A stretch of 64,000 nt of DNA, taken from Mesobacillus persicus. Its GTDB lineage: Bacteria; Bacillota; Bacilli; Bacillales; Cytobacillaceae. The notes under the pieces are model-generated. The model was not told where the DNA came from, searched no databases, and saw nothing but the letters and a program-made list of their open reading frames with translations. Below are positions 36,912 through 47,658 of this stretch, piece by piece. How positions within the stretch are numbered: the first letter of the stretch is position 1; each line of letters opens with the position of its first letter. The translations under genes and the position numbers were made by a program. The stretch covers positions 183,817-247,816 of the forward strand of contig NZ_FOBW01000006.1 in assembly GCF_900109925.1 (NCBI RefSeq). Reading direction: 5' to 3'.

Positions 36912-36943
36912 TTGACAAATGTTTCAGTTGAACTTTGTCGAAA
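36912..36943. promoter_or_regulatory. Two 0A boxes upstream of spo0A
   Basis: TTGACAAA (36912-36919; TTTGTCAA on the minus strand) and TTTGTCGAAA (36934-36943, plus strand), in opposite orientations. Both match TTTGTCRAA. Confidence 0.65.
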
Positions 36944-36966
36944 AATCTTTATTTGTGTCCGTAACT

Positions 36967-36994
36967 AGCGCCTTGTCCAATTGGACAAGGCGCT
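36967..36994. terminator. Perfect 28-bp palindrome downstream of spoIVB
   Basis: Arms AGCGCCTTGTCC and GGACAAGGCGCT around AATT. It is the probable spoIVB terminator, but no T run follows immediately on the minus strand. It also contains two TTGTCCAA-type half sites close to 0A boxes. Confidence 0.6.
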
Positions 36995-37051
36995 TAGACA
37001 AGATGTTATTTATTTATAATCGGATAGACCGATTTTCTTCCAAATCTACAA

Positions 37052-38341
37052 TTAACTCGCATTCTGTCGGGGTTTTTCATAAATGTCAATTCCTGCTTCG
37101 TTTAACATCCATTCAATATGAACCCCATACCCACTAGTAGGATCATTAACAAATACATGAGTAACAGCACCGATCATCTTCCCGTCTTGAATGATTGGAC
37201 TACCACTCATCCCCTGCACAATGCCACCAGTCTTTGCTAAGAGTTTAGGGTCCGTTATCTTAATCACCATCCCTTTTGTAGCAGGAAACTTTTGTGGGAT
37301 GGTACTAACGATTTCAATATCAAAAAGATTAACCTCGTCGTTATCTACCACAGTTAAAATCTTTGCAGGGCCCTCTTTCACTTGATGTGAAAGAGCGATA
37401 GGCATCGGTTTATCAAGAATGCCGTTTTTCATATCATTATTATTTAGTTCCCCGAAAATTCCGTAGGGACTATTTCGTTTTATATTACCAATTACTTTTC
37501 GATCAGATGAAAATCTAGCTAGCTTTTCACCTGGATCGCCATTGGAGCCTTTCTCAATGGAAGTAACCGTTGAACGGACAATTTGTCCATCCTCGACTAC
37601 TATCGGCTTTTTCGTGTCCATATCAGAAATGACATGGCCAAGAGCGCCATATTTTTTTGACTCAGGATGGTAAAACGTCATCGTGCCAATACCTGCAGCT
37701 GAATCCCGGATATATAACCCAAGTTTAAAGGTATTTTCATGTTTATCTTTTTGTGGTTCTAACTTTGTTGCAATTTTTTCGTTTTCTCGTTTAATGACAA
37801 TGTCCATCGGTTTGCCCGATTCCCCTGCCTTCTGAACAAAAGGGCCCACATCCGCCATTTTTTCTATTCTTTTTCCATTGATTTCAGTAATAATGTCTCC
37901 TACCTTTATGCCAGCTAACTCACCTGGTGATACCTTGCCCTCAGCAGTCTGAACCTGGTGATGTCCTACTACAAGAACACCAACAGTGTTTAACTTAACG
38001 CCTATGGATTGTCCACCTGGCATTACTCTGAAATCCTTTAATACGTTGACATCAACCTTTTTTATCGGTAAACCTGCAAGCTCAAGTACCAATTCATCTT
38101 TCCCTTGGGTAACAGCCTCAATTGAAACCGCCCCATCACTCTGCTTTGTCGCAATTTTTTTGTTGTTCTGCTCTACGCTAGCTAAAACAGGGAGGGAGGA
38201 TACATCATATTCCTGTCCTTCAAATAAAGTAACTTCTTTTGGAATTGAAACATAATCTTGGATAGGCCCTGTAAAACCCAATAAAAGTAATGAAACAAGG
38301 AGAATTCCACCAATAACTCGTCTGAGAAATTCTTTTTTCAA
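37052..38341 (-). CDS. spoIVB: SpoIVB peptidase (sigma-K checkpoint protease)
   Basis: About 429 residues: an N-terminal membrane anchor ([13 protein letters not shown]), a PDZ domain (around residues 100-190, [19 protein letters not shown]) and an S55 serine peptidase domain with catalytic His in [11 protein letters not shown] and Ser in GMSGSPII. It is made in the forespore, crosses the inner membrane and cleaves SpoIVFA to trigger pro-sigma-K processing. The start is uncertain: TTG at 38341 has AGGAG 10 nt upstream, while GTG at 38350 and GTG at 38374 lack usable spacing. The spo0A-spoIVB-recN order matches B. subtilis. Confidence 0.93.
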   Translation of the reverse strand: MKKEFLRRVIGGILLVSLLLLGFTGPIQDYVSIPKEVTLFEGQEYDVSSLPVLASVEQNNKKIATKQSDGAVSIEAVTQGKDELVLELAGLPIKKVDVNVLKDFRVMPGGQSIGVKLNTVGVLVVGHHQVQTAEGKVSPGELAGIKVGDIITEINGKRIEKMADVGPFVQKAGESGKPMDIVIKRENEKIATKLEPQKDKHENTFKLGLYIRDSAAGIGTMTFYHPESKKYGALGHVISDMDTKKPIVVEDGQIVRSTVTSIEKGSNGDPGEKLARFSSDRKVIGNIKRNSPYGIFGELNNNDMKNGILDKPMPIALSHQVKEGPAKILTVVDNDEVNLFDIEIVSTIPQKFPATKGMVIKITDPKLLAKTGGIVQGMSGSPIIQDGKMIGAVTHVFVNDPTSGYGVHIEWMLNEAGIDIYEKPRQNAS

Positions 38342-38433
38342 TCTTTTCACTCTCCTCGCTTCTAGTTCACACACATCTTTATATGGCTACAGTTTTAATT
38401 TTGCCTTGTGACCTCTCATTTATAACCGGAAGA

Positions 38434-38466
38434 ATTTAAAAAAGCTATCCAATAATTGATAGCTTT
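38434..38466 (-). terminator. Terminator downstream of recN
   Basis: AAAGCTATC (38441-38449) / GATAGCTTT (38458-38466) with TTTTTT (in part from the stem) on the minus strand. It begins at the recN stop codon. Confidence 0.8.
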
Positions 38467-40157
38467 CATGTGGCAGTCTTCATAACCCGTGCCATGTAAA
38501 GGAGTTCCTCTGCATGTTGCCTCGTTAAATCGGTAACTTCCACTCCAGAGATCATTCTCCCTATTTCATGGATTTTCTCAGAATCAGAAAGAGGAGAGAC
38601 AGAGGTTTTCGTACGACCTTTCTGTATGTTCTTTGTGATATACAGATGAGTATCAGCCATCGCAGCCACTTGTGGTAGATGCGAAATACATAAAACCTGA
38701 GAATTTTTTGCGACCCGATAAATTTTTTCAGCAATAGCTTGTGCCACTCTGCCGCTAACACCTGTATCAACTTCATCAAAAATAATCGATGTTACACCTT
38801 GATGCTTAGAAAAAATGCTTTTCAGCGCAAGCATAACCCTCGACAATTCACCGCCTGATGCCACTTTAGATAAAGGCTTTAACGGTTCACCTGGATTAGT
38901 AGAAATGTAAAACTCAACTTTATTTGTTCCATTTTTCAGGAAGTTGTTTTCTTCATCTTCTACTTTGACTTCAAAAACGGTTTTTTCCATATAAAGTCCT
39001 TTAAGTTCCTGATGAATCAGATCCGTTAATTCTCTCGCCCAATTGCTTCTGGCTCTAGTAAGATTTGTGGCCTCAAGTTGTAAATCTTTTTTCAGTGAAG
39101 CGAGTTCTTTTTCCATCTGACCTATGTGAAGTTCCTTATTTTGAAGGGTTTCAATCTCTTCTTCAATTTTTGCGGCATATTCAAGAACTTCAGTTATGCT
39201 CTTGCCATATTTTCGCTTCAGCTGATTAATCTCAGTAAGCCTGTCCTCAATTTCGTTAAGTCGCTGAGGGTCAAATTCTAGTATATCCAACTCACTTCTT
39301 AATACTCCTGCTGCGTCTTCGAGCAAGTAAAAACTATTTGCTACTGATTCATACAGTGCCTTATATTCTGGATTAATCTCCACAGCTGATTCTAGATGAT
39401 CCATGACCATCCCAATCCAATCTAGCCCTCTCTGATCGCCCTTTAAAGCATTGTAACTCGCTTGAATACCTTCATATATTTTTTCAAAATTATTTAACCT
39501 TTTTCTTTCTTCAAAAAGCTCCTCATCTTCATTCAATTTTAATTGGGCAGAATGGATTTCCTCAAGTTGGAATTGTATGAGATCCAAACGATGAGCGTTT
39601 TGCTGCTCGTTCTCACTAAGGTTTTTTAATTTCTTTAATGTTTGCTCATAGGACTTAAAAATACTTTGATATTCTGACATCGCTGGATAAATATCCTCTG
39701 AACCAAACTGATCCAACAAGTTGATATGTTTCGTTTCATCCATCAATTCCTGATGTTCATGTTGTCCATGAATATCAATTAAGGCAGAGCCAATTTCTCG
39801 CAGTATTCCAATCGTCACTAATTTCCCATTCACTCTGCAAACACTTTTACCGGAACTAGCTATGTCTCTCCGAAGGACAACCATGCCATCCTCAACTTCG
39901 ATACCGAAGTCCTTTACCTTTGCATAACAAGGGTGGTTTTCCTTTTCTAGGAAAAACAGCCCTTCAATTTCAGCCTTTCCCTCTCCATGACGAACAAATT
40001 CAGCTGAGCCCCGTCCCCCAACCAAAAGGTGAACGGCGTCTATGATAATGGACTTTCCGGCTCCCGTTTCTCCCGTAAGTACCGTTAACCCTTTTTGGAA
40101 AGAAATAGAGAGAGACTCAATAATAGCAAAATTTCTAATCGACAATTCACTTAGCAA
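38466..40157 (-). CDS. recN: DNA repair protein RecN
   Basis: A 563-residue SMC-like ATPase that gathers and tethers double-strand break ends. Walker A GETGAGKS is at about residues 29-36. A long coiled-coil middle (about 160-370) is followed by the ABC signature (VASGGELSRVMLALK) and Walker B SIIFDEVDTGVSG. The start is TTG at 40157 with GGGGTG 7 nt upstream, matching the family N-terminus MLxELSIRNFAII. It lies 16 nt after ahrC, so the arginine regulator and RecN share a transcript, as in B. subtilis. Confidence 0.96.
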   Translation of the reverse strand: MLSELSIRNFAIIESLSISFQKGLTVLTGETGAGKSIIIDAVHLLVGGRGSAEFVRHGEGKAEIEGLFFLEKENHPCYAKVKDFGIEVEDGMVVLRRDIASSGKSVCRVNGKLVTIGILREIGSALIDIHGQHEHQELMDETKHINLLDQFGSEDIYPAMSEYQSIFKSYEQTLKKLKNLSENEQQNAHRLDLIQFQLEEIHSAQLKLNEDEELFEERKRLNNFEKIYEGIQASYNALKGDQRGLDWIGMVMDHLESAVEINPEYKALYESVANSFYLLEDAAGVLRSELDILEFDPQRLNEIEDRLTEINQLKRKYGKSITEVLEYAAKIEEEIETLQNKELHIGQMEKELASLKKDLQLEATNLTRARSNWARELTDLIHQELKGLYMEKTVFEVKVEDEENNFLKNGTNKVEFYISTNPGEPLKPLSKVASGGELSRVMLALKSIFSKHQGVTSIIFDEVDTGVSGRVAQAIAEKIYRVAKNSQVLCISHLPQVAAMADTHLYITKNIQKGRTKTSVSPLSDSEKIHEIGRMISGVEVTDLTRQHAEELLYMARVMKTAT

Positions 40158-40173
40158 AAGTGATCACCCCATC

Positions 40174-40623
40174 TTAAAGCATTTCAAGGAACCTATTTTT
40201 GATTATATCGGTGTCTTCAGGGGTTCGACAAATGATTAAGATCGTATCGTCTCCACAAATCGTCCCAAGAATTTCATCCCAGTCTAGATTATCTATTAAC
40301 GCTCCAATTGCGTTTGCATTCCCCGGCATGGTTTTCATCACTAACAGATGTCCCGCATGATCAATCCGGACAAATGCATCCATCAAAGAACGTTTTAATT
40401 TTTGTAATGGGTTAAAACGCTGATCAGCAGGAAGACTATATTTGTATCTTCCATCAATTAACGGTACTTTCACTAAATGCAATTCTTTTATGTCTCGTGA
40501 AACAGTTGCTTGAGTTACATTAAATCCACCCTGCTTAAGCCGATCGACAAGCTCGTCCTGAGTTTCAATCTCATCATTTGCAATTAGCTCTCGAATTTTA
40601 ATATGACGCTGTCCTTTATTCAC
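40174..40623 (-). CDS. ahrC: Arginine repressor ArgR/AhrC
   Basis: A 149-residue hexameric arginine-dependent regulator. The N-terminal winged helix-turn-helix has [19 protein letters not shown]. The C-terminal oligomerisation and arginine-binding domain has [28 protein letters not shown], with the GDD arginine-binding residues. The start is GTG with AGAGGTG upstream. It represses arginine synthesis and activates arginine breakdown. No convincing ARG box was recognised in its own leader. Confidence 0.95.
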   Translation of the reverse strand: MNKGQRHIKIRELIANDEIETQDELVDRLKQGGFNVTQATVSRDIKELHLVKVPLIDGRYKYSLPADQRFNPLQKLKRSLMDAFVRIDHAGHLLVMKTMPGNANAIGALIDNLDWDEILGTICGDDTILIICRTPEDTDIIKNRFLEML

Positions 40624-40757
40624 TTTATCACCTCTAGGAATACAAAAAGCATTTACACAAACTACTTCTTATGTTATCCGATTTCTTCTGAATGTACAAT
40701 ATTTCGTTAGTTTTCGCCAAAAATATTTATACTACAATATGGATATTTAATCACAGC

Positions 40758-40787
40758 AGAAAAAAAGAACAGGCATGGCCTATTCTT
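40758..40787 (-). terminator. Terminator overlapping the end of the tlyA-type gene
   Basis: AAGAACAGGC / GCCTATTCTT (one mismatch), then CTTTTTTT on the minus strand. Confidence 0.7.
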
Positions 40788-41619
40788 CTGTTCGCTTAGA
40801 CTTTAATTCTTTATGTGCCTCCGTAATAACCTCTAAGGGTTGCTTACTTAAATATGAAGTACCTTGTTTATCAAGTGAGTTCAATTGAAGGTGGAGCAAG
40901 AATTCAATATTGCCATCACCACCGGTTATCGGTGAGAAAGACAAGTCTTTGACATCAAAACCAATTTTCAATGACAATTCTAGCATGGTTTCTAACACCG
41001 CGAGATGGACTTTAGGGTCTCGGACAATTCCTTTTTTTCCAACCTGTTCACGACCAGCTTCAAATTGAGGCTTAACCAGGGCAACTACATCACTCCCTGG
41101 AACGAGCAGTGTCTTTAATACCGGTAAAATCAATTTCAAGGATATAAAACTAACATCTATTGTTGCAAATTCAGGCATTCCTCTCGTTAAATCTGCAGGA
41201 GTCACATACCGGAAATTAGTCCTTTCCATGACCTCAACCCGCTCATCCTGTCTCAGCTTCCATGCCAGTTGATTGTAACCTACGTCTAGTGCATAGGACA
41301 TTTTAGCCCCATTTTGCAAAGCACAATCCGTAAAACCACCAGTAGAAGATCCGATATCCAACATGATTTTACCCGCAACCTCAAGTTCAAAGGTTTTTAG
41401 AGCCTTTTCAAGCTTTAACCCACCTCTACTTACATAGGGAAGGACATTGCCTTTGACGACGAGTGGAATGTCTGCATTTACTTTTTCACCGGCTTTGTCT
41501 AGTCGCTCCTCATTCGTATAAACAAGGCCCGCCATAATTGCTCTCTTAGCCTTCTCTCGAGTCTCTACAAGCCCTCTCTCGACAAGTAGCACATCTACAC
41601 GTTCTTTTTTGCTCTTCAT
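40780..41619 (-). CDS. yqxC: TlyA-family rRNA methyltransferase (YqxC)
   Basis: A 279-residue protein: an N-terminal S4 RNA-binding domain (KERVDVLLVERGLVETREKAKRAIMAGLVY) joined to an FtsJ-like methyltransferase with the SAM-binding LDIGSSTGGFTDCAL and DVGYNQLAWKL. TlyA proteins 2'-O-methylate 16S and/or 23S rRNA in actinobacteria; the Bacillus orthologue has the same fold, but its substrate is less clear. It follows dxs by 3 nt, so it belongs to the xseA-xseB-ispA-dxs operon. Confidence 0.88.
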   Translation of the reverse strand: MKSKKERVDVLLVERGLVETREKAKRAIMAGLVYTNEERLDKAGEKVNADIPLVVKGNVLPYVSRGGLKLEKALKTFELEVAGKIMLDIGSSTGGFTDCALQNGAKMSYALDVGYNQLAWKLRQDERVEVMERTNFRYVTPADLTRGMPEFATIDVSFISLKLILPVLKTLLVPGSDVVALVKPQFEAGREQVGKKGIVRDPKVHLAVLETMLELSLKIGFDVKDLSFSPITGGDGNIEFLLHLQLNSLDKQGTSYLSKQPLEVITEAHKELKSKRTEE

Positions 41620-41622
41620 GCG

Positions 41623-43515
41623 TTACGCCCTTTTTTCCTTTTGTCTAGCTAAGGTTTTTATCGTACTAATGACACTATCCGTTGTCATCTCGATTTCCTC
41701 TAACAACTCTTCTACATTTCCATGTTCAATAAATTGATCAGGAATTCCTATACGCTCAATCCTAGCTCCATGAAACCCAAGATCGTTGGCCGTTTCTAGT
41801 ATGAAGCTACCAAAACCACCCTGTAACACGGCCTCTTCGATTGTAAGTATTGGCATTTCACTCTTCAGAATATCGGTAAGCATCTTCTGATCAAGAGGCT
41901 TAATAAACCTACAATTAATAACTTTTACAGAAATGCCTTGTTTTGCTAAAGCGGCAGCAGCATCTAATGCCATAGGGATTGTCGTTCCAAAGGTTAGAAT
42001 CGCAGCATCTTCCCCATCTGTTAACTCTTCCCATGATCCAATTGGAATGGTGCGGAGCTCTTTATCCATTGGTACACCAAGGCCATTTCCCCGAGGGAAC
42101 CGAAGAGCAATAGGACCATCATCATAATTCAAAGCTGTATACACTAGATGCTGTCCTTCATTTTCATCCTTTGGCATCATAAGAACAAGATTTGGTAAAC
42201 TTCTTAAGAAAGCAATATCGAAAACTCCTTGATGGGTCTCCCCATCTGCTCCAACAAGTCCAGCTCGGTCAATCCCCATAAAAACATTTAAGTTTTGTCG
42301 ACAAATATCATGGACAACTTGATCATAAGCGCGCTGAAGAAAAGTTGAATAAATCGCAAAGAAGGGCTTCATCTTTTGGGTTGCCAATCCAGCAGCAAAA
42401 GTAGCTGCGTGCTGCTCGGCTATGCCGACATCAAACATCCGGTCTGGAAATTCTTTCGCAAATCCTTCGAGTTTGGAACCTACAGGCATCGCAGGTGTGA
42501 TTGCAACAACTCGCTTGTCATCTCTAGCAATTCTTCTAACTGTTTCACTTACGAGCGAGCTCCATGCAGGAGCAGTATTTGATGATTTAACAAAATCACC
42601 TGTTTCTGTTTTATAGGGACCCGTGCCATGCCAAGTTCCAATTTTATCATTTTCAGCAGGGCGATACCCTTTCCCTTTTTTAGTCAGAACGTGGAGAAGA
42701 ACAGGACCATCATATTTTTTAGCGTACGCTAAGTTTTCAAACAAGTCCTCATAATTATGGCCATCTACTGGGCCGAGATAAGTGAACCCAAGTTCCTCAA
42801 AAAACATTCCCGGAACAAACATATATTTTAGGCTATCCTTAATTCTTTCAGCGGTTCCTGCCAGTTGGTTCCCAACTGCAGGGATTTTTTTCAATAGAAC
42901 TTCTAGTTCATCCTTAGCACGATTGTATTTACCAGCTGTTCTCATCCGTCCTAATACATTATGGATTGCCCCAACATTCGGCGCGATGGACATTTCATTA
43001 TCATTAAGGATGACAATCATTTTTTCCTTTTCATGCCCAATATGGTTTAAGGCTTCTAAAGCCATCCCACCTGTAAGTGCACCGTCACCAATCACAGGGA
43101 TTATATGTGATTTTTCTCCTTTTAGGTTTCTAGCGACTGCCATTCCCATCGCAGCCGATAAGGAAGTAGAGCTATGACCTGTTTCCCAAACATCATGCTC
43201 ACTCTCAACCATTTTCGGAAAACCACAAAGACCTTTATGTTTTCTAAGCGTGTCAAATTGACAGGCTCGACCTGTTAAAATTTTGTGTACATACGACTGA
43301 TGCCCAACATCCCAAATAATTTTATCCTTCGGGCTGTCAAAACACTTATGCAAGGCAATCGTGAGTTCGACAACACCTAGATTTGGGCCGATATGTCCCC
43401 CTGTCTGGGATAGCTTGTCAATTAGAAAACTTCGAACATCCTTACTTAGTGATTCCAACTCTTTAATGGAAAGGTTTTTAAGGAACGAGGGGTCTTTTAT
43501 CGATAAAAGATCCAT
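41623..43515 (-). CDS. dxs: 1-deoxy-D-xylulose-5-phosphate synthase
   Basis: A 630-residue thiamine-diphosphate enzyme that condenses pyruvate and glyceraldehyde-3-phosphate, the first step of the MEP isoprenoid pathway. It shows [28 protein letters not shown], the cofactor motif [16 protein letters not shown]...LNDN, and the transketolase-like [29 protein letters not shown] region. The start is ATG 43515 (MDLLSI), aligned with other Dxs; a GTG lies one codon upstream. ispA, also an isoprenoid gene, is just upstream in the operon. Confidence 0.96.
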   Translation of the reverse strand: MDLLSIKDPSFLKNLSIKELESLSKDVRSFLIDKLSQTGGHIGPNLGVVELTIALHKCFDSPKDKIIWDVGHQSYVHKILTGRACQFDTLRKHKGLCGFPKMVESEHDVWETGHSSTSLSAAMGMAVARNLKGEKSHIIPVIGDGALTGGMALEALNHIGHEKEKMIVILNDNEMSIAPNVGAIHNVLGRMRTAGKYNRAKDELEVLLKKIPAVGNQLAGTAERIKDSLKYMFVPGMFFEELGFTYLGPVDGHNYEDLFENLAYAKKYDGPVLLHVLTKKGKGYRPAENDKIGTWHGTGPYKTETGDFVKSSNTAPAWSSLVSETVRRIARDDKRVVAITPAMPVGSKLEGFAKEFPDRMFDVGIAEQHAATFAAGLATQKMKPFFAIYSTFLQRAYDQVVHDICRQNLNVFMGIDRAGLVGADGETHQGVFDIAFLRSLPNLVLMMPKDENEGQHLVYTALNYDDGPIALRFPRGNGLGVPMDKELRTIPIGSWEELTDGEDAAILTFGTTIPMALDAAAALAKQGISVKVINCRFIKPLDQKMLTDILKSEMPILTIEEAVLQGGFGSFILETANDLGFHGARIERIGIPDQFIEHGNVEELLEEIEMTTDSVISTIKTLARQKEKRA

Positions 43516-43618
43516 CACGGATCACTCACTTTCATTTCTGACTTTATTATCACGTTCAATTTAGGTAATCAGGATGGATTATAGCATAAAACAACCTAAT
43601 CGCTCAACGGTCATCACA

Positions 43619-44506
43619 TCAGGAAGTTCTTAGACCAATGAGATCTGTAATTTGTTCAAGAATGCTTGTATTGAGGTTGGTAGTCACTAACTCCTGCTTC
43701 GCATGGTCAATATGGTTTTGTAGAGCCTTTTTTGCGCCCTCAAGAGTAAGGAGGGATGGGTAGGTGCTTTTGTCGTTATCTGTATCACTACCAACTGGCT
43801 TTCCAATTTGTTCAACCGTGCCCTCAAGGTCGAGAATATCGTCTCTTATTTGAAAGGCTAGGCCGATATGGTATGCGAAAACCTGTAATTTATCTTTTAC
43901 CTGCTCACTTGCTTCGGCGAGCTCTGCGCCTGCAAGGACACTGTAAGTCAACAAACGACCTGTCTTGTTGATGTGAATATACTCCAACTCTTTCAACGAA
44001 AGCTGTTTCCCTTCACCTTCCATATCTGCAACTTGTCCACCAACCATGCCTTCTGCACCAGAAGCTTCGGAAAGTTTGTTGATAAGGACCAGCTTTGTAT
44101 CGGCACTTGCCGTTTCAGGACTTATATTTCCAATCATTTTAAAACTATGCGTTAAAAGAGCGTCTCCAGCTAGAATCGCTGTTGCCTCTCCGTATATTTT
44201 ATGGTTCGTCGGCTTCCCTCTTCGTAAATCGTCATCGTCCATACTTGGAAGATCATCATGGATGAGTGAATAGGTATGAACCATTTCAATTGCTGCTGCC
44301 GCGTCCAACCCAATTTCAGGTTTACATTTAAAAGCCTCTAATGTAGCAAATAATAATAGCGGCCTGATCCGTTTTCCACCAGCTTCAAGTGAATATAACA
44401 TGGAGTCCTTTAGAGCCTTTGGTGCTTCCAATTCAGCTATTGCACTTTTTAGCCGACTCTCAACAAGAGGCTTGTATTGATTTATAAACTGATCCAGTGA
44501 TTTCAT
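43619..44506 (-). CDS. ispA: Farnesyl diphosphate synthase
   Basis: A 295-residue all-alpha prenyltransferase. The first Asp-rich motif is DDLPSMDDDD (residues 84-93) and the second is DDILD in FQIRDDILDLEG. It builds geranyl and farnesyl diphosphate from IPP and DMAPP, feeding quinone, heme O/A and undecaprenyl phosphate synthesis. It lies 8 nt after xseB and 100 nt before dxs. Length and order equal yqiD of B. subtilis. Confidence 0.95.
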   Translation of the reverse strand: MKSLDQFINQYKPLVESRLKSAIAELEAPKALKDSMLYSLEAGGKRIRPLLLFATLEAFKCKPEIGLDAAAAIEMVHTYSLIHDDLPSMDDDDLRRGKPTNHKIYGEATAILAGDALLTHSFKMIGNISPETASADTKLVLINKLSEASGAEGMVGGQVADMEGEGKQLSLKELEYIHINKTGRLLTYSVLAGAELAEASEQVKDKLQVFAYHIGLAFQIRDDILDLEGTVEQIGKPVGSDTDNDKSTYPSLLTLEGAKKALQNHIDHAKQELVTTNLNTSILEQITDLIGLRTS

Positions 44507-44514
44507 TGGCGATC

Positions 44515-44748
44515 TTACTCCTCCTCATTAATGGAGAAGTCAACAACCTGCCCATCATCGGTTAAGATTTGCGTGAGCTGCCCCTCGACATGTTTTAACT
44601 TATTATGACAAAGCTTTGAAAGCTCCATCCCCTCTTTATAAAAAGAAATGGCCTTTTCAAGAGGGACATCCCCTTCTTCTAACTTCTCTACAATTGCTTC
44701 TAATTTTTCCATTGCTTCTTCAAAGGTTAACATTTTCTCATCTGCCAT
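44515..44748 (-). CDS. xseB: Exodeoxyribonuclease VII small subunit
   Basis: A 77-residue acidic helical-hairpin protein ([37 protein letters not shown], the family core). The start is placed at ATG 44748, which follows GAGAGTGAAGG. Its beginning overlaps the last 11 nt of xseA, so the two are translationally coupled. With XseA it forms exonuclease VII, which degrades single-stranded DNA from both ends. Confidence 0.94.
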   Translation of the reverse strand: MADEKMLTFEEAMEKLEAIVEKLEEGDVPLEKAISFYKEGMELSKLCHNKLKHVEGQLTQILTDDGQVVDFSINEEE

Positions 44749-46096
44749 TACCTTCACTCTCCTCCACATTTCTTACTGTACAATTAACTTGTCCATCGGG
44801 AAGTTGAACCCTTATTTCATCACCTTTTTTTACCTGTGATGTCTTTTTTATTAGGTGGCCATCTTCTGTATAAGATAGGCTGTATCCGCGCTCCATTATT
44901 TTCAAAGGACTTAGCGCTTCAAGAGTCGAAAGTACGCCTGAAAATTCCTTTTGTTTTTTTGAATGGATCTCTGCCATCGACCGATTTAATGCTTTTGTAA
45001 GGCGGCTATGTTGTTCCTGTGACCCTTTCAAAAGTTCCTGTGGATGTTGCCGATTTAATCTTTTGGTTACTTGTAGGTATTCATCTGATTTCATAACGGA
45101 AAGTTTTTTTGCATTGCGAACTAATGCTTCCGTAACCTTATCCACCTGTTCGAGCTTTTGTTCATAAAGTCTTCTAGGGTATCTAAAGGCGTAAGATTTT
45201 TTTAGCCGAACATATCGTTCTTGTTGAAAGCTCACCTTTTCCTTCATCGCCCTTATTAACCTTGCCTGTCGGGTTAATACCTTTTCTATTAAATCTTCGA
45301 TATGAGGGACAGCTAGTTCTGCTGCAGCTGTTGGAGTTGGAGCACGCATATCTGCGACAAAATCAGCAATCGTAAAATCGGTCTCATGGCCCACTGCAGA
45401 TATGATTGGAATCGTAGAAGTAAATATTGCCCTTGCAACAGCTTCTTCATTGAATGTCCATAGCTCTTCAATCGACCCACCCCCGCGGCCAACGATTAAG
45501 ACGTCAATTTCCTTCACATTATTGGCGGTTTCAATCGCCTTCACTACCGAGGCAGCCCCTTGTTCCCCCTGCACTAAAGCAGGAAAAATAAGGATGTTGG
45601 CAATCGGATATCTCCGTTTAATCGTCGTAAGGATATCCCGGATTGCTGCACCAGTTGGAGACGTAATTACACCAACGGTTTGTGGATGTTTCGGAAGTTC
45701 CTTTTTATAGCGTTGTGAAAAGAGGCCCTCCTGATCAAGCCGTTCTTTTAATTGCTCATAGGCTAAGAACAAATCCCCAATCCCGTCAGGCTGCATCTCT
45801 TTAACGTAAATCTGGTATTGCCCACTTGACTCGTAGACAGTGATGTCTCCCTTGATCAATATCTTCATGCCATTTTCTGGACGGAATTTCATGGAACGAT
45901 TATAGCTAGAAAACATGACAGCAAGGATTCGAGCTTTTTCATCCTTTAGAGTAAAGTACAGATGACCACTTGAATGTTGCTTAAAATTAGAAATTTCACC
46001 TTTTACATATACATCTTGTAGATGCGGGTCGGCATCAAATTTTCTTCTTATGTATTTCGTTAATGCAAAAACTGTTAAATGTTGTTGTTCTTTCAT
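44738..46096 (-). CDS. xseA: Exodeoxyribonuclease VII large subunit
   Basis: A 452-residue nuclease subunit. The N-terminal OB-fold domain ([21 protein letters not shown]) is followed by the catalytic domain with [22 protein letters not shown] and [25 protein letters not shown], and then a long coiled coil. The start is ATG 46096 ([16 protein letters not shown]), which aligns with the family and has GGGG 6 nt upstream; the longer frame adds 14 non-conserved residues. Overlaps xseB. Confidence 0.95.
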   Translation of the reverse strand: MKEQQHLTVFALTKYIRRKFDADPHLQDVYVKGEISNFKQHSSGHLYFTLKDEKARILAVMFSSYNRSMKFRPENGMKILIKGDITVYESSGQYQIYVKEMQPDGIGDLFLAYEQLKERLDQEGLFSQRYKKELPKHPQTVGVITSPTGAAIRDILTTIKRRYPIANILIFPALVQGEQGAASVVKAIETANNVKEIDVLIVGRGGGSIEELWTFNEEAVARAIFTSTIPIISAVGHETDFTIADFVADMRAPTPTAAAELAVPHIEDLIEKVLTRQARLIRAMKEKVSFQQERYVRLKKSYAFRYPRRLYEQKLEQVDKVTEALVRNAKKLSVMKSDEYLQVTKRLNRQHPQELLKGSQEQHSRLTKALNRSMAEIHSKKQKEFSGVLSTLEALSPLKIMERGYSLSYTEDGHLIKKTSQVKKGDEIRVQLPDGQVNCTVRNVEESEGNGR

Positions 46097-46150
46097 TAAT
46101 AACCCCTGCCTATCGCTAAGTACTGGCTGGTGCTGCACTATTCTCCTATA

Positions 46151-46222
46151 GGTTGTGTAAAACGTTGCCGTTGATTACCGCTCCAATCAACTAATGTAAA
46201 ACCAACATTGTACTTTACCATA
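46151..46222. repeat. Dispersed GTTGATT hairpin repeat, copy 3
   Basis: GTTGATT (46170-46176) and AATCAAC (46185-46191) around ACCGCTCC, followed by TAATGTAAAACCAAC and TTGTACTTTACCA, the same tail as at 18.1 kb. Confidence 0.6.
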
Positions 46223-46252
46223 TCCTTACTATAAACAAGCTTATCCGCAGTA

Positions 46253-46340
46253 AAAAACTGCCTATATCTATTATAAGTTTTGAAGCTCCATTCGTCACTA
46301 TCCAGAAGAAGGAGCAATCAAACTTGCCAGATATAGGCAG
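46253..46340 (-). terminator. Long two-tier terminator downstream of folD
   Basis: Outer CTGCCTATATCT (46258-46269) pairs perfectly with AGATATAGGCAG (46329-46340). Inner arms 46275-46289 and 46311-46325 (AAGTTTTGA.GCTCC / GGAGC..TCAAACTT) also pair. TTTTTT follows on the minus strand. Confidence 0.75.
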
Positions 46341-46345
46341 CCTTA

Positions 46346-47218
46346 TTAATTATTTGTTCGTTGGAGCTTGTTTAGGGCATTCCGCGCTGATTTTAAAGTG
46401 TTATACATTAACATGGTAATGGTCATGGGGCCAACGCCACCTGGTACAGGAGTAATATGCCCTGCCACATCCTTTACCTCTTCATAGGAAACATCCCCAC
46501 ATAATTTACCTTCTTCATTTCGGTTGATTCCGACATCTATTACAACTGCTCCTGGTTTCACGTGTTCTTTAGTAATAAACCCTGTCCGACCGACAGCTGC
46601 AATGATGATATCGGCTGACTGAGTATGTTTCACAAGCTCTTTCGTTTTCGAATGACAATATGTAACAGTAGCATTCTCATTAAGTAAAAGCTGGCCAACC
46701 GGTTTTCCGACAATATTGCTCCGACCAACGACCACCACATGCTTACCTTCTAAAGCTACTCCAGACTCCTTCAGCATAACGAGAATTCCAAAGGGGGTAC
46801 AAGATAGAAAAGCTTCTTGTCCAATCATCATCCTGCCGATATTCACTGGATGAAAGCCATCAACATCCTTCTCAGGTGAAATGGCTTCAATCACAGCCAT
46901 TTCACGAATGTGTTTAGGGAGAGGTAGCTGAACAAGAATTCCATGAATGGAATCATCCTCATTTAACTCAGCTATTTTGCGTAGCAATTCTCCTTCGGCA
47001 ACACTTTCTGTGTACTCTATTAGAACAGAGTGCATTCCGAGTTCCTTACAGGTCATTTGCTTACTTCTAACATACGTTTTGGATGCTTGATTATCCCCTA
47101 CCAAGACAACAGCCAACCCAGGAGTAATCCCAGACTCCTTCAGCTTTTCGACCTCTAGGGAAATCTCAAGTTTCTTTCTCTTGGCAATTTCTTTCCCATC
47201 AATGATTAATGCTGTCAT
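46346..47218 (-). CDS. folD: Bifunctional methylenetetrahydrofolate dehydrogenase/cyclohydrolase
   Basis: A 290-residue enzyme interconverting methylene-, methenyl- and formyl-tetrahydrofolate with NADP+. It shows [14 protein letters not shown] (catalytic Lys in the YxxxK motif), the folate signature [21 protein letters not shown] and the Rossmann [14 protein letters not shown], ending with [14 protein letters not shown]. Length is normal. It follows nusB by 50 nt and has its own large terminator. Confidence 0.97.
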   Translation of the reverse strand: MTALIIDGKEIAKRKKLEISLEVEKLKESGITPGLAVVLVGDNQASKTYVRSKQMTCKELGMHSVLIEYTESVAEGELLRKIAELNEDDSIHGILVQLPLPKHIREMAVIEAISPEKDVDGFHPVNIGRMMIGQEAFLSCTPFGILVMLKESGVALEGKHVVVVGRSNIVGKPVGQLLLNENATVTYCHSKTKELVKHTQSADIIIAAVGRTGFITKEHVKPGAVVIDVGINRNEEGKLCGDVSYEEVKDVAGHITPVPGGVGPMTITMLMYNTLKSARNALNKLQRTNN

Positions 47219-47268
47219 GTTTTATCCCCCTTCTCCCTATGCAAGAGGAAAAACCAGCCTGGAGCTGA

Positions 47269-47658
47269 TTACAAAGCTTGTTTCACTTTGGAAAGAACTC
47301 CATTTACAAATTTACTCGACTGGTCATCCCCGTAAATTTTAGCAATTTCGATTGCCTCATCTAAAGCGACATTTGCTGGAACTTCTTCTTTGCAATACAT
47401 CAGCTCAAATACAGCCAGACGTAGGATACTCCTATCAACATGAGCTAATCGTTCAATCGTCCACTTTTCTAATTGTTCTTTTATCATTCCATCAATTTCT
47501 TCCTGGTGCTGGACAACTCCTTCTACTAGATTTGTCAGATATTGATCATTTGGTTGATCTTCAAGCACATGTTGAATGGCTTCGTTAGCCTCTACCTTAC
47601 TTATATCAATTTGGAACAAGGCTTGTAATGCCTTTTCTCGTGCTGTTCTTCTTTTCAT
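47269..47658 (-). CDS. nusB: Transcription antitermination factor NusB
   Basis: A 129-residue all-helical RNA-binding protein (MKRRTAREKALQALFQIDIS...YCKEEVPANVALDEAIEIAKIYGDDQSSKFVNGVLSKV is family-typical throughout). With NusE (S10) it binds boxA of rRNA leaders to support antitermination. The position between the Asp23 gene and folD is as in B. subtilis. Confidence 0.96.
   Translation of the reverse strand: MKRRTAREKALQALFQIDISKVEANEAIQHVLEDQPNDQYLTNLVEGVVQHQEEIDGMIKEQLEKWTIERLAHVDRSILRLAVFELMYCKEEVPANVALDEAIEIAKIYGDDQSSKFVNGVLSKVKQAL

Noticed and set aside
40624..40779. ARG box in the ahrC leader
   Set aside because: Only AT-rich partial matches to the arginine box; not distinguishable from background by eye.
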